Notes: generated by a model from the letters alone, not told the origin. DNA of 64,000 nt from an uncultured Caulobacter sp. (GCA_913776195.1 CAJYMH010000007.1:1-64000), one strand, 5' to 3'. Shown: positions 9,057-17,870, counted from the first letter of the stretch. Numbers and translations: made by a program.

Positions 9057-10196
9057 TCAGCGGCTGGGATCGATCAGGTACTTCTCGCCGGTGGCGCGGC
9101 GGGCGTAGGCGGCGATATTGGTCAGGTCGAGCGCTTCGCTCAGCGACAACACGCCGCTGTAATGGCTGGCGAAGGTGGTGGTCAGTTCGGCGGACACCTT
9201 GGCCCGCAGGCGCATGACGCCTTCCATTCCGATCTTTTGCAGGAACGGCGTCAGCAGCCAGGCGCCGATGGCCCAGGAGAAGCCGAAGGCCCGCGACAGC
9301 TCCGTCGGCCGGTTGTCCAGCGCGCCGTAGATATAGGCCTGCTTGAAGGTGTTGGAGCCGTAGCGGCTATATTCCGACATGCGCGCCACCGCGCCGGCCT
9401 CCATCGCGGTGAGAATCTGGCCGACCAGGCGGCCGCCGCCAACGGCGTCGAAGGCCAAGGTCGCGCCCGTCTCGGTGATCGCCGCCGTCAGGTCGTCCGT
9501 GAAGCTGTCGGCGCTGGAATCCACCACATGCTTGGCGCCCTGACCGCGCAGCAGTTCGGCCTGCGCCGGGCTGCGCACCACATTGACCAGACCGATCCCT
9601 TCCGCAAGGCAGAGCCGGTTCAGCATCTGACCAAGGTTCGACGCCGCCGCAGTATGAACCAGGGCGCTGTGCCCTTCCATGCGCATGGTCTCGATCATGC
9701 CCAGGGCGGTCAGCGGATTGACGAAGGCCGACGCGCCCTGTTCGGCCGAGGCGCCGTCCGGCAGAACGAAGGCCTGCCGCGCGTCCGTCACCCGGACCTG
9801 GCTGTACATGGCGCCGCCGGCCAGGGCGACTCGCTTGCCGATCAAGGCCTGCGCCGCCGCGCCGGAGCCCGCGGCGACGACCGTGCCCGCCCCTTCGTTG
9901 CCCACTTCCATCGCCTGATCCAGTCGAGCCTTAAGGCCTTTAAGCGCGGCCGGCGGCACGGGAGCCCGGACAATGGGCCCATGCTCTCCGGCGCTGGCGC
10001 TGGCCGCCGAGATGTCGGCGGGGCCAAGCAGCAGGCCAAGGTCGGAGGGATTGATCGGCGCCGCCTCGACTCGAACGACGATGTCGTTCTCACCCGGGGT
10101 CGGAGTTGGAACCATCGCCAGGCTCAGCTCCAGCTCGCCGCTGGAGGTGATCTTAGAATGCAGCTGCAGGCCCTGCTCGAAGCTGGTCGATGACAT
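9057..10196 (-). CDS. MDR-family zinc-binding dehydrogenase / quinone oxidoreductase
   Basis: 379 residues. The N-terminal GroES-like domain has the quinone-reductase-type line VRVEAAPINPSDLG and NEGAGTVVAAG. The Rossmann domain has HTAAASNLGQM and a C-terminal catalytic-domain tail. The Cys/His ligands of zinc alcohol dehydrogenases are absent, so an NAD(P)H-dependent quinone or enoyl reductase activity is more likely than alcohol oxidation; the substrate is unknown. The ATG at 10196 precedes MSSTSFEQG, with AAGGGAGTCC upstream. A near-perfect 16-bp palindrome at 10262-10277, about 65 bases upstream, looks like an operator. Confidence 0.8.
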   Translation of the reverse strand: MSSTSFEQGLQLHSKITSSGELELSLAMVPTPTPGENDIVVRVEAAPINPSDLGLLLGPADISAASASAGEHGPIVRAPVPPAALKGLKARLDQAMEVGNEGAGTVVAAGSGAAAQALIGKRVALAGGAMYSQVRVTDARQAFVLPDGASAEQGASAFVNPLTALGMIETMRMEGHSALVHTAAASNLGQMLNRLCLAEGIGLVNVVRSPAQAELLRGQGAKHVVDSSADSFTDDLTAAITETGATLAFDAVGGGRLVGQILTAMEAGAVARMSEYSRYGSNTFKQAYIYGALDNRPTELSRAFGFSWAIGAWLLTPFLQKIGMEGVMRLRAKVSAELTTTFASHYSGVLSLSEALDLTNIAAYARRATGEKYLIDPSR

Positions 10197-10261
10197 GAAA
10201 GGACTCCCTTGCCGACAGCGGCGTATTTTGGCGCGAACCTAAGCGCATTGAGCCGAAGGCT

Positions 10262-10277
10262 TCAAACGATCGTTCGA
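10262..10277. promoter_or_regulatory. Near-perfect 16-bp palindrome (TetR-type operator candidate)
   Basis: TCAAACGATCGTTCGA differs from its own reverse complement at only two positions, and its core AAACGATCGTT resembles operators bound by TetR-family repressors. It lies in the 246-bp divergent gap between the MDR oxidoreductase (start 10196) and the M28 peptidase (start 10443), closer to the former. A TTCGAA is found just beside it. No regulator gene is adjacent. Confidence 0.4.
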
Positions 10278-10442
10278 TTTTTCGAACCTATTCGCGCGAA
10301 AGGTGCTTGGACTTGCGGCCTTGAAGCTCAAGTTTGCGACGGGACCGGTAACGCGACCGATGGTCTTTCGGACGGCCCTAGCGGCGGCGCAAAGGCGGCG
10401 CTAGGGTCCGCGCCTCAAAGATAAGGCCGTCTGGAAACGTCC

Positions 10443-12089
10443 ATGAAAAAGCTCCTGCTCTGCACCGTCTTCGCCGCCCTTCCGATCGTGGCCTTCGCCG
10501 CCCCGCCGATGGATACCGCCCGCCTCAAGGCGGACGTGAAGACCCTGTCCTCCGACGCGTTCGAGGGCCGCGGCCCCGCCACCGCGGGGGAAGCGAAGAC
10601 CGTCGACTACATCTCCGCCCAGATGAAGGCCGCTGGCCTGGAGCCCGGCGGCGACCTGAAGGGTGGCAAGCGCGCCTGGACTCAGGACGTTCCGTTGGCC
10701 AAGTCGGACATCGTCGGCACGCCCAGCATCAGCCTGACCATCGGCGGCTTGGCCAAGCCCCTGCGCCAGGGCGACGACGTGGCCCTGCGCGCCAATATGC
10801 GCGGCGAGACCCATGTGTCAGTCAAGGACGCCCCGGTGGTCTTCGTCGGCTACGGCGTAAAGGCGCCGGAAAAGAACTGGGACGACTTCAAGGGCATGGA
10901 CCTGAAGGGCAAGATCGCCCTGGTGCTGGTCAACGACCCTGACTTCGAAACCGGCCAAGGCGACTTCGGCGGCAAGGCCATGACCTACTATGGCCGCTGG
11001 ACCTACAAGTACGAGGAAGCCGCGCGCCAGGGCGCCGTCGGCTTCATCGTGATCCACGAGACCGCGCCCGCCTCCTACGGCTGGGCGACGGTCAAGAACT
11101 CCAACACCAACACCATGTTCGACGTAGTGCGTCAGAACCCGGGCGACACCCACGCGCCGGTCGAGGGCTGGATCCAGCGGGACCTGACCGTGGACCTGTT
11201 CAAGCAGGCCGGCCTGGATTTTGAGGCGCTGAAGAAGTCGGCCCAGAGCCGTGACTTCAAGCCGGTGGTGCTGAACGGCGTGACCTTCTCCACCGAGTAT
11301 GACGTCAAGCAGGAGACGATCGTCTCCAAGAACGTGGTCGGTAAGTTGACCGGCAAGACCCGTCCGGACGAGACGGTGATCTACAGCGGTCACTGGGATC
11401 ACCTCGGCGTCGGTCTGGCGGACGCCAAGGGCGACACGATCTACAACGGCGCCATCGACAATGCGACGGGCATCGCCGGCCTGCTGGAGCTGGGGCGCGC
11501 CTACGCCAAGGCGCCGCGCACCGCCCGCACGGTGGTCTTCATGGCGGTGACCGCCGAGGAGAAGGGGTTGCTGGGTTCGGAGTTCTACGCCGCCAACCCG
11601 CTGTACCCGCTGGCCAAGACCGCCGGGGTCATCAACATGGACTCCATCAGCCCGATGTCCCCCGCCAGGGACTTCACGATCAGCGGTTCGGCCGAGTTCG
11701 GCCTGCTGGACGATCTGATCGCCGAGGGCGCCAAGAACAACCGCACCTTCATCCGCGACCCGAACCAGCAGTCGGGCGGCTTCTACCGCTCGGACCACTT
11801 CCCCTTCGCCAAGCGCGGCGTGCCCGCCCTGTCCTTCGGCTCGGGCCGCGACATGGTGGTGGGCGGCCGCGAGGCGTCCAAGGCCTGGGGCGAAACCTAT
11901 GGCCGCGACCGCTATCACCAGCCGGCGGACGAGTTCGAGGAAAGCTGGCCGTTCACCGGCATGGCCGCTGATCTCGGCCTGCTCTACGACACCGGCCGCG
12001 CTCTGGCGGACTCCAGCCGCTGGCCCGAATGGGCTGACGGCCAGGAGTTCAAGGCCGCGCGCGACGCGTCCAAGTCTGAACGCAAGTAA
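10443..12089 (+). CDS. Exported M28-family zinc metallopeptidase with PA domain
   Basis: 548 residues with a signal peptide (MKKLLLCTVFAALPIVAFA). The M28 peptidase fold is interrupted by a protease-associated domain around 130-250. All two-zinc ligands are visible: His317 and Asp319 (SGHWDHLG), Asp339 (GAIDNATG), general base and ligand Glu372-Glu373 (TAEEKG), Asp400 (NMDSIS) and His452 (RSDHFPF). It should act as a periplasmic or secreted aminopeptidase or carboxypeptidase, releasing residues from peptides. It is followed after 42 bases by sdaA, with a stem-loop in the gap. Confidence 0.9.
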   Translation: MKKLLLCTVFAALPIVAFAAPPMDTARLKADVKTLSSDAFEGRGPATAGEAKTVDYISAQMKAAGLEPGGDLKGGKRAWTQDVPLAKSDIVGTPSISLTIGGLAKPLRQGDDVALRANMRGETHVSVKDAPVVFVGYGVKAPEKNWDDFKGMDLKGKIALVLVNDPDFETGQGDFGGKAMTYYGRWTYKYEEAARQGAVGFIVIHETAPASYGWATVKNSNTNTMFDVVRQNPGDTHAPVEGWIQRDLTVDLFKQAGLDFEALKKSAQSRDFKPVVLNGVTFSTEYDVKQETIVSKNVVGKLTGKTRPDETVIYSGHWDHLGVGLADAKGDTIYNGAIDNATGIAGLLELGRAYAKAPRTARTVVFMAVTAEEKGLLGSEFYAANPLYPLAKTAGVINMDSISPMSPARDFTISGSAEFGLLDDLIAEGAKNNRTFIRDPNQQSGGFYRSDHFPFAKRGVPALSFGSGRDMVVGGREASKAWGETYGRDRYHQPADEFEESWPFTGMAADLGLLYDTGRALADSSRWPEWADGQEFKAARDASKSERK

Positions 12090-12096
12090 GGATCGC

Positions 12097-12122
12097 GCCG
12101 CCCGGGCCTCAACCTGGGCGGC
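12097..12122 (+). other. Strong stem-loop between M28 peptidase and sdaA
   Basis: GCCGCCCGGG pairs with CCTGGGCGGC over ten positions (one G-T) around a six-base loop. There is no T-run. It ends ten bases before the sdaA ATG, so it could limit read-through or affect access of ribosomes to sdaA, whose own ribosome binding site is poor. Confidence 0.45.
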
Positions 12123-12131
12123 GGCCTCGCC

Positions 12132-13520
12132 ATGACCGCCAGCGTCTTCGATCTGTTCAAGCTCGGCGTCGGTCCTTCGAGCTCCCACACCATGGGGCCG
12201 ATGACCGCCGCCGCCCGCTTCTGCGCACGCCTTCGCGAGAAGGGGCTTTTGTCGCGCGTCGTCCGCGTGGAGGTGAAGCTTTTCGCCTCGCTCGCCTTGA
12301 CCGGGCGGGGGCACGCCACCGACTCGGCGACGATCCTGGGCCTGGCCGGCTTCGCGCCCGCCACGCTGGATCCCGATGAAGGCGATCGCGTCCTGGCGAC
12401 GGTCCGCGCCGAACAACACCTGAAGCTAGCGGGCGAGGCGCCCATCGCCTTCGACGAGGCCCGCGACATCGTCTGGGCCGGTCATGAGCGACTGCCGCAG
12501 CATCCCAACGCCCTGACCTTCACCGCTTTCGACGCAGCCGGCGCCGTGCTGGAGCAGCGCACCTGGTTCTCGATCGGCGGCGGCTTCGTCCGGGATGAGG
12601 ACGAGATGGGTTGGAACGACAGGGATGAGGCGGGGCCCGAGGTTCCCCATCCCTTCGACTCCGGCGCCGACTTGCTGGCTCGCGCCGACGCGGCGGGCCT
12701 GACCATCGCCGAGCTGATGCTGCGGAACGAGACCGCCGTCCGCTCCGAGTCGGATGTGCTGGCCGGCCTCGACGCGGTGTTCGGCGCCATGGAGGCCTGC
12801 ATTGATCGCGGCCTGCGCCAGGAAGGCGCACTACCTGGCGGTCTGAACGTCAAACGTCGCGCCAAGCAGGTTCACGACAAGGTCCGCGATCGCATGGAGC
12901 GGCAGATCAGCGACCCGCTGGCGGCCATGGATTTCGTGAACCTCTGGGCCTTGGCGGTGAACGAGGAGAACGCCGCCGGGGGCCGGGTGGTCACCGCCCC
13001 GACGAACGGCGCTGCGGGCCTGATTCCCGCGGTGCTGCGATTCTTCGTGCGCTTCCACAAAGGTACGCCGGAACAGGTGCGCACCTTCCTGCTGACGGCC
13101 GCAGCCATCGGGGCGCTGTACAAGCGCAACGCCTCGATCAGCGGGGCGGAGGTCGGCTGTCAGGGCGAGGTGGGCGTTGCCTGCTCCATGGCCGCGGCCG
13201 GCCTAGCCGCAGCTCTGGGCGCGACCAACGCCCAGATCGAGAACGCCGCCGAGATCGGCATGGAGCACAATCTCGGACTCACCTGCGATCCCATCGGCGG
13301 GTTGGTGCAGATTCCCTGCATTGAGCGCAACGCCATGGGGGCGATCAAGGCTATCGACGCCGCGCGCCTGGCTCTGCTGGGCGACGGCCAGCATTCGGTC
13401 AGTCTGGACAAGGTCATCGCCACCATGAAGCGCACGGGCGACGACATGAGCGAGATCTACAAGGAGACCTCGCTCGGCGGCCTGGCCGTGGGCCTGGCGG
13501 TAAACCGCGTCGAGTGCTGA
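12132..13520 (+). CDS. sdaA: L-serine dehydratase (L-serine ammonia-lyase)
   Basis: Iron-sulfur enzyme that deaminates L-serine to pyruvate and ammonia. 462 residues, the single-chain form with beta and alpha domains fused. Seen: the N-terminal signature [20 protein letters not shown], the alpha-domain segment [16 protein letters not shown], and Cys residues expected to hold the 4Fe-4S cluster in [14 protein letters not shown] and [16 protein letters not shown]. Same strand as the M28 peptidase; a peptide-to-serine catabolic link is possible but is only inference. Confidence 0.95.
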   Translation: MTASVFDLFKLGVGPSSSHTMGPMTAAARFCARLREKGLLSRVVRVEVKLFASLALTGRGHATDSATILGLAGFAPATLDPDEGDRVLATVRAEQHLKLAGEAPIAFDEARDIVWAGHERLPQHPNALTFTAFDAAGAVLEQRTWFSIGGGFVRDEDEMGWNDRDEAGPEVPHPFDSGADLLARADAAGLTIAELMLRNETAVRSESDVLAGLDAVFGAMEACIDRGLRQEGALPGGLNVKRRAKQVHDKVRDRMERQISDPLAAMDFVNLWALAVNEENAAGGRVVTAPTNGAAGLIPAVLRFFVRFHKGTPEQVRTFLLTAAAIGALYKRNASISGAEVGCQGEVGVACSMAAAGLAAALGATNAQIENAAEIGMEHNLGLTCDPIGGLVQIPCIERNAMGAIKAIDAARLALLGDGQHSVSLDKVIATMKRTGDDMSEIYKETSLGGLAVGLAVNRVEC

Positions 13521-13524
13521 CGGC

Positions 13525-13731
13525 TCAGGACGGCCGGGCCGCTCTGCTCAGGCGCGTGCTGAGCGCGCGGCGGTAGACCTCGCTCCGCACATAGTCATCA
13601 TAGCCGGCCTCGAAGCTGCCGGCGGAGCGCCGCAGCTCCAGGATGATCTTGCGATAGCGGTCGCCGTTGCGCTCCGGCGGCGTGGACAGGATAGCGGCCG
13701 CATCCTGCAGCAGTTCGGAAATCTGGTTCAT
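13525..13731 (-). CDS. Small protein of unknown function
   Basis: 68 residues, soluble, charged, probably helical ([26 protein letters not shown]); no family recognised. It is likely real because the ATG is preceded by AGGGAGA at good spacing. It lies convergent with sdaA, with a four-base gap. A 22-bp element at 13772-13793, 41 bases upstream of its start, is shared with the promoter region of the neighbouring PepSY/two-component operon, which suggests joint control. Confidence 0.6.
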   Translation of the reverse strand: MNQISELLQDAAAILSTPPERNGDRYRKIILELRRSAGSFEAGYDDYVRSEVYRRALSTRLSRAARPS

Positions 13732-13771
13732 GACGTCTCCCTGTCGATGGAGGTGCTGAAGATTGAACGCG

Positions 13772-13793
13772 CAAACCTGACGTTCGGCTGACG
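13772..13793. promoter_or_regulatory. Two-half-site element, copy 1 (candidate response-regulator site)
   Basis: CAAACC then CTGACG, five bases, CTGACG: the two CTGACG half-sites repeat with an 11-base period, as is typical for OmpR/PhoP-family response regulators. The same arrangement with the same CAAAC flank and GG before the second half-site occurs at 16116-16137. It lies upstream of the 68-residue gene and directly after the histidine kinase gene. Confidence 0.55.
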
Positions 13794-13810
13794 TCGATGA
13801 CGTGGTGATG

Positions 13811-15130
13811 TCAGATTTTCGGAGAAAGGCGCGCCCGCAGGCCGCCCAGAGCGCTTTTCTCCAGGGTCAGCGACCAATCGTAGGCGGCCAGAACCTCCGA
13901 CGCGATCGCCAGGCCGAGGCCGGCCGAGCCCCTTTCATCAAGCCGCACGCCGCGCCGAACGGCGGAGCGGCGCTCGGCGGCGGCCATTCCGGGCCCGTCG
14001 TCCTCCACCACCAGAGCGCCGTCCTCGAAGCCGACCCGAACCCTTGTGCGGGCGTGCCGGGCGGCGTTGTCGAGGATCGCGCCGAGCGCTTCGGCCAGGT
14101 CCGTATGGCTGATCGGGCCGACAGCGTCCTCGGGCGTCTCGTTGCTCCAGGTCAGCCGCTCGCCCTCCGCCGTGCGGGAGACCACGCGGATCAGCTGGGA
14201 GGCGACGGTATGCAGGCGGCAGACCTGTCGCGGCGTCTCGGCGGCGGCGGCGGTCCGCACGCGAGTGAGTTCGCGATCCACCTGCCGCTCCATGGCCGTG
14301 ACGGCGGCCTTCAGAGCGGCGGCTGCGTCCTCGTGTCCTTCCGCGGCCAGGCGGCCAGCCTGGTTGCGCAGAGCCGACAGCGGCGTCTTTAGTCCATGGG
14401 CCAGATCGCCTGCCCGCGCCTGGGCAGCCTGGATGGAGGCGGCGCGTGCGTCCAGAAGCCGGTTGATGGCGGCCACCAGGGGAAGAACCTCGGCGGCATG
14501 ACGCTCGGGCAGGCGGGCGTCGGGATTGTCGTCCAGCCGGTCCGCCGCAACGCGAAGGCGCTCCAGGGGCCGCAGGCCGACCTCCACCTGGATCCAGGCG
14601 GCCAGCGACAAGGCTACCCCCACCACGACCAGCGACAGCGCCAGGTCCTGGTTGAACTCATGTCGGGCGTCGCCCACGGCGGTATCGTCCATGGCCGCCT
14701 GCAGCACGGCAGGGTAGGGGCGGCCATCACGGATCAGGCGAACCCGACGCTCCGCGATCAGCAGTCCGGCTTCCCGACGGGGCGCGCCGGTTTCGGTCTC
14801 CGCGCCCGGCGGCGGCAATTGACGATCCCACAGGGAGCGAGAGCGCAGCTGCCGCCCATCCGCCGGATCGGTCACGGCCCAGTAAACGCCGCTGAGCGGT
14901 TGGTTGAACCGGGTATCGCTCAAGGGTCGCGACAGGGCTAGCTGACGGTCAGGCGACAGGGTCAGGCGGGCGGCCAGGCTCTGGATGTGCATGTCCAGCT
15001 GCTCGCCATAGCGGCGCTGCACATGCTGCTCGAACATGGCCGAAAGGGCGATGAAAGCCACGAACAGGGCCGAGGCGATGGTCGCGCCGGCCATGGCCAG
15101 AAGTCGAAGGCGCAGGGATCCGCCCTTCAT
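13811..15130 (-). CDS. PhoQ-like sensor histidine kinase
   Basis: 439 residues. Seen: a first membrane helix at about 9-32, a periplasmic sensor region of roughly 125 residues, a second helix at about 163-182, HAMP-like LRPLERLRVAADRL, the phosphorylation motif DLAHGLKTPLSALR with His245 (the AHGLKTPL wording is typical of PhoQ relatives), then an ATPase domain with DNAARHA, DDGPGM and GSAGLGLAIA. The start at 15130 overlaps the stop of the response-regulator gene by ATGA, so the two are translationally coupled. Ligand unknown; PhoQ relatives sense divalent cations, low pH or cationic peptides. Confidence 0.93.
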   Translation of the reverse strand: MKGGSLRLRLLAMAGATIASALFVAFIALSAMFEQHVQRRYGEQLDMHIQSLAARLTLSPDRQLALSRPLSDTRFNQPLSGVYWAVTDPADGRQLRSRSLWDRQLPPPGAETETGAPRREAGLLIAERRVRLIRDGRPYPAVLQAAMDDTAVGDARHEFNQDLALSLVVVGVALSLAAWIQVEVGLRPLERLRVAADRLDDNPDARLPERHAAEVLPLVAAINRLLDARAASIQAAQARAGDLAHGLKTPLSALRNQAGRLAAEGHEDAAAALKAAVTAMERQVDRELTRVRTAAAAETPRQVCRLHTVASQLIRVVSRTAEGERLTWSNETPEDAVGPISHTDLAEALGAILDNAARHARTRVRVGFEDGALVVEDDGPGMAAAERRSAVRRGVRLDERGSAGLGLAIASEVLAAYDWSLTLEKSALGGLRARLSPKI

Positions 15131-15789
15131 GCGTCGGTCGCCAGGCCATAGCCGAAGCCGCGCCGGGTCTCGATCACCTTGGGTCCGGTCTTGCGCCTGA
15201 GGCGGGCGATGAGCGCCTCCAGGGCGTTGGGATCGCGCGCGTCGGCGTCGCCATAGACATGCTCCGCCAGTTCGCCTGGCGGCACGATCCGCTCGGCATG
15301 GTGGGCGAGGTAGTGGAGCAGCCGGTATTCCAGGGGCGACAGGTCCAGCGCCTTGCCGCTGATCGCCACGGACATGCGACGCGTATCGATCACCAGCGGG
15401 CCCCGGATCAGGACGGCCGCCGCCTGGCCCGCCGCCCGACGGGTGAGGGCGCGCAGGCGCGAGACCAGCTCCACCATCTCGAACGGCTTGGCCAGATAGT
15501 CGTCGGCGCCAGCGTCGATGCCTTCCACTCGTTCCATCCAAGATCCACGTGCGCTCAGCACGATGACCGGCGTGCGGTTCCCGGCTCCGCGCCATAGCTT
15601 GAGCACGCTTAGTCCATCGCGGATGGGCAGGCCCAGATCCAGCACCACGGCGTCAAAGGTCTCGGTGTCGCCCAGAAACCAGGCCGTCTCGCCGTCCTCG
15701 GCGGCCTCCACGGCGAAGCCGCTGGAGGTCAGCGCCTGGGCCAGATCGGTGCGCAGGACGGCGTCATCCTCTACGACGAGAACCCTCAC
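15127..15789 (-). CDS. PhoP-like OmpR-family response regulator
   Basis: 220 residues. The receiver domain has the acidic pair (VVEDDA), phospho-acceptor Asp51 (VVLDLGLP), a switch Ser (VIVLSARG) and Lys101 (LAKPFE). The winged-helix DNA-binding domain spans about 125-218, with LSPLEYRLLHYLAHH and the recognition stretch NALEALIARLRRK. A GTG start at 15789 overlaps the upstream PepSY gene by GTGA. The adjacent PhoQ-like kinase is its presumed partner. The 11-base-period CTGACG repeats at 16116-16137 and 13772-13793 are its most likely binding sites. Confidence 0.95.
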   Translation of the reverse strand: MRVLVVEDDAVLRTDLAQALTSSGFAVEAAEDGETAWFLGDTETFDAVVLDLGLPIRDGLSVLKLWRGAGNRTPVIVLSARGSWMERVEGIDAGADDYLAKPFEMVELVSRLRALTRRAAGQAAAVLIRGPLVIDTRRMSVAISGKALDLSPLEYRLLHYLAHHAERIVPPGELAEHVYGDADARDPNALEALIARLRRKTGPKVIETRRGFGYGLATDA

Positions 15790-16097
15790 GGTCGCTCGAT
15801 CTCGATTTCCAGGACCTTGGCGGTCTTGGCGTCCATCTCAACCTCGCGGATAGCCCCGTCGGGCTGCAGAACCTTGAACTCATAGACCCAGCGGCCGCGT
15901 TCACGCTCGAAGTCCACCTCGATGACCTGTCCCGGCGCGACCTTGGCTAGATGTTGCAGCATGACGTCCAAGGGCAGCGCCTCGCCCTTGGCCACGGCCT
16001 TGCGGGCGCGCTCATGATCGGAGTCGCCGGCCAGGGTGGGAGAGCCCAGGCTGAGAAGGGCCGCTAGGGCCAGAAAGAAAAGGCGTGGGACGCGCAT
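15786..16097 (-). CDS. Exported PepSY-domain protein, first gene of two-component operon
   Basis: 103 residues: a signal peptide (MRVPRLFFLALAALLSLGS) followed by a PepSY module that ends with a VYEFKVLQPDGAIREVEMDA-type strand pair and an acidic VLEIEIE. PepSY proteins are often exported inhibitors or sensors, and they commonly accompany PhoPQ-type systems; here the gene leads the operon and overlaps the response regulator. The start at 16097 is chosen because the signal peptide begins there; an in-frame ATG at 16142 would add a non-signal leader. Confidence 0.82.
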   Translation of the reverse strand: MRVPRLFFLALAALLSLGSPTLAGDSDHERARKAVAKGEALPLDVMLQHLAKVAPGQVIEVDFERERGRWVYEFKVLQPDGAIREVEMDAKTAKVLEIEIERP

Positions 16098-16115
16098 GGG
16101 ATTGCTCTGCCCCAT

Positions 16116-16137
16116 CAAACCTGACGCGTGGCTGACG
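16116..16137. promoter_or_regulatory. Two-half-site element, copy 2 (candidate response-regulator site)
   Basis: Second copy of the CAAACC-TGACG...GGCTGACG element, in the 108-bp gap between the divergent PepSY genes. Half-sites CTGACG at 16121-16126 and 16132-16137; a third, inverted, at 16154-16159. Its position fits autoregulation of the PepSY/PhoP/PhoQ operon and control of the divergent PepSY gene. Confidence 0.6.
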
Positions 16138-16205
16138 GCCAAGACCGGCGGGGCGTCAGGCGGCGGTGCGCAGTCTCGTCTCGTTCAATCACGAAAGGCG
16201 AACCC

Positions 16206-16478
16206 ATGACCTTCAAGACCCGCAACATCATCCTGGCCGCCGGCGCGGCCGTTATCGTCGGCGGCGGCGCCGCCGCCATCGCCCAGACGTCTCCTGCCCA
16301 GGCTGGAGCCAAATTCTCCGTCGCCGCCGAACGCGTGGAGGCCCAGGGGTACGCCATCCTTGAGATGGATCGCGATCGCGCCGGCTTCGACATCGAGGCC
16401 ATCGCCCGTGACGGCCGTCGCATGGAGCTGGACGTGGACGCCGCCGGCAAGATCGTCCGCGAACGCCTGGACGACTAG
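16206..16478 (+). CDS. Small exported PepSY-domain protein
   Basis: 90 residues. A signal peptide (MTFKTRNIILAAGAAVIVGG) precedes a single PepSY-like repeat (YAILEMDRDRAGFDIEAI, then MELDVDAAGKIV). Start at 16206, with AAAGGCG upstream. It is divergent from the operon encoding the other PepSY protein and the two-component pair, an arrangement in which the small exported protein is usually a target of the regulator. A strong hairpin follows at 16491-16521. Confidence 0.83.
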   Translation: MTFKTRNIILAAGAAVIVGGGAAAIAQTSPAQAGAKFSVAAERVEAQGYAILEMDRDRAGFDIEAIARDGRRMELDVDAAGKIVRERLDD

Positions 16479-16490
16479 TTCCGGGCGGCC

Positions 16491-16521
16491 GGGGTTTGTG
16501 ACGCTGGCTGTCACAAACCCC
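16491..16521 (+). terminator. 12-bp perfect hairpin after PepSY gene
   Basis: GGGGTTTGTGAC and GTCACAAACCCC flank a seven-base loop, 12 bases after the PepSY stop. No long T-run follows (CCACGGAACTTT), so termination may be partial. The rest of the 212-bp gap to the next gene holds nothing I can name. Confidence 0.6.
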
Positions 16522-16690
16522 CACGGAACTTTCGCCCCCTCTTCATAACGGCGTCATCGAACCCGTGGAGAGAGGCGGCGCCGGGAATAGATCAACAGAC
16601 ATCCGGCTGCGTCTGAACAACGCGGACCGTGGTCGCCCCATGAGTTTCAAGGCGATCAAGCAAAGCGGTTCGCACGTCTAGGAGCGGCTT

Positions 16691-17806
16691 ATGGCTTATC
16701 TGACGTCTGCGACCATGGCGGCGGCTTTGACAGCGGCCTCCGCGGCGATCCCCAACGAAACACCTTCCATTCTATCGACCCCCGTCACGCCCGCAGCGGC
16801 GTTGGCGGCGACGGCGGACGACCAGAGCACGGAGATCAGCGTGCTCACCTACAACGTGAAAGGCTTGCCCTGGCCGATCGCCAAGGGGCGGGCCCAGGCC
16901 CTGCGCGAGATCGGCGAGGAGCTGGCGCTGCTTCGCCGGGAGGGGCGCCAGCCCGACGTGGTCCTGATTCAGGAAGGCTTCCGCGACGAGATCGAGGACC
17001 TGGTGGCGGCCAGCGGCTACGCCCATTGGGCCCGTGGTCCGGGCCGCGCTGAACGGGCCGCCGGGCCCGCGCCGGAGGATGGCAAGCTGTTCCGGCCGAT
17101 CCGCTACCTGCGCTCAGGCGAGGGATGGGGAAAGCTGACCGGCGCGGGCCTGCATGTGCTCAGCGAACTGCCGATCCTCGACGTCCGCAACGCGCCTTAT
17201 CGCTACTGCGCGGGCTTCGACTGCCTGGCCAACAAGGGCGTGATGATGGTGCGCCTCTCCCTGCCCGGCGGACCGGGGGAGATCGACATCGTCAACACCC
17301 ACATGAACTCGCGCAAGGCGGCGAAGGTCCCGACCGAACGCTCCTTGCAAGCCCACCGGCTGCAGACCGATGAGCTGCTGGACTTTATCAAGGCCAATTG
17401 GACGGCCGAGCGCCCGCTGCTGGTCGGCGGCGACTTCAACGTCAAGAACGCTCCCGACCGCTATGGGTGGCGCGCCTCGGCGCGGCCATACCAGGTGGTC
17501 AGCGAGTTCTGCAGCCAGGCCGCGGCCGCGTGCGAGGGGCAGGCCCCCGTGGAGCAGCCCTGGTTGAAATCGCAGGACCTCCAGGCTTTCGTCAGTAAGG
17601 GGGCGATCGACGTCCGCCCGATCCGCATCGACACCCTGTTCGGCCACGACGGCCTGAAAGCGCGGCTTTCGGACCACGATGGCTATCTCGTCCGCTACCG
17701 GCTGAGCTGGAGCCCGACCGTCCTGGCCGCGGCGCGCAATGTCGGCGCGGTGGAAGTGCGGCCGCAGCTCAAGAATCCCGGTCTTCGGGTGTCCGTGAAG
17801 TACTGA
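16691..17806 (+). CDS. Endonuclease/exonuclease/phosphatase-family protein
   Basis: 371 residues. Seen: the fold's signature elements in order, LTYNVKGLP (Asn near strand 1), VVLIQEGF (metal-binding Glu), NTHMNSRKA, VGGDFNVKN (Asp and Asn) and LSDHDGYLVRY (catalytic Asp-His). The N-terminus (residues 1-40) is Ala/Thr-rich and resembles a weak export signal without a clear positive start. The substrate could be a phosphodiester such as DNA, a phospholipid or sphingomyelin; not decidable here. The ATG at 16691 follows AGGAG by seven bases. Confidence 0.82.
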   Translation: MAYLTSATMAAALTAASAAIPNETPSILSTPVTPAAALAATADDQSTEISVLTYNVKGLPWPIAKGRAQALREIGEELALLRREGRQPDVVLIQEGFRDEIEDLVAASGYAHWARGPGRAERAAGPAPEDGKLFRPIRYLRSGEGWGKLTGAGLHVLSELPILDVRNAPYRYCAGFDCLANKGVMMVRLSLPGGPGEIDIVNTHMNSRKAAKVPTERSLQAHRLQTDELLDFIKANWTAERPLLVGGDFNVKNAPDRYGWRASARPYQVVSEFCSQAAAACEGQAPVEQPWLKSQDLQAFVSKGAIDVRPIRIDTLFGHDGLKARLSDHDGYLVRYRLSWSPTVLAAARNVGAVEVRPQLKNPGLRVSVKY

Positions 17807-17870
17807 ACGGGCGGGGCTGGCGAAGCAGCGTTCGTAGTGCTGAATTGGCGGCGCATTTACGGAGGTCGCC

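Noticed and set aside
10818..12419. Long open frame opposite the M28 peptidase (over 500 codons)
   Set aside because: Protein is His/Gly/Arg/Ala-rich with no domain; such frames arise on the strand opposite GC-rich genes. The plus strand encodes a complete metallopeptidase with all zinc ligands.
16638..16682. Mini-frame before the endonuclease/exonuclease/phosphatase gene
   Set aside because: About 13 codons, no ribosome binding site; its stop simply overlaps the next gene's ribosome binding site.
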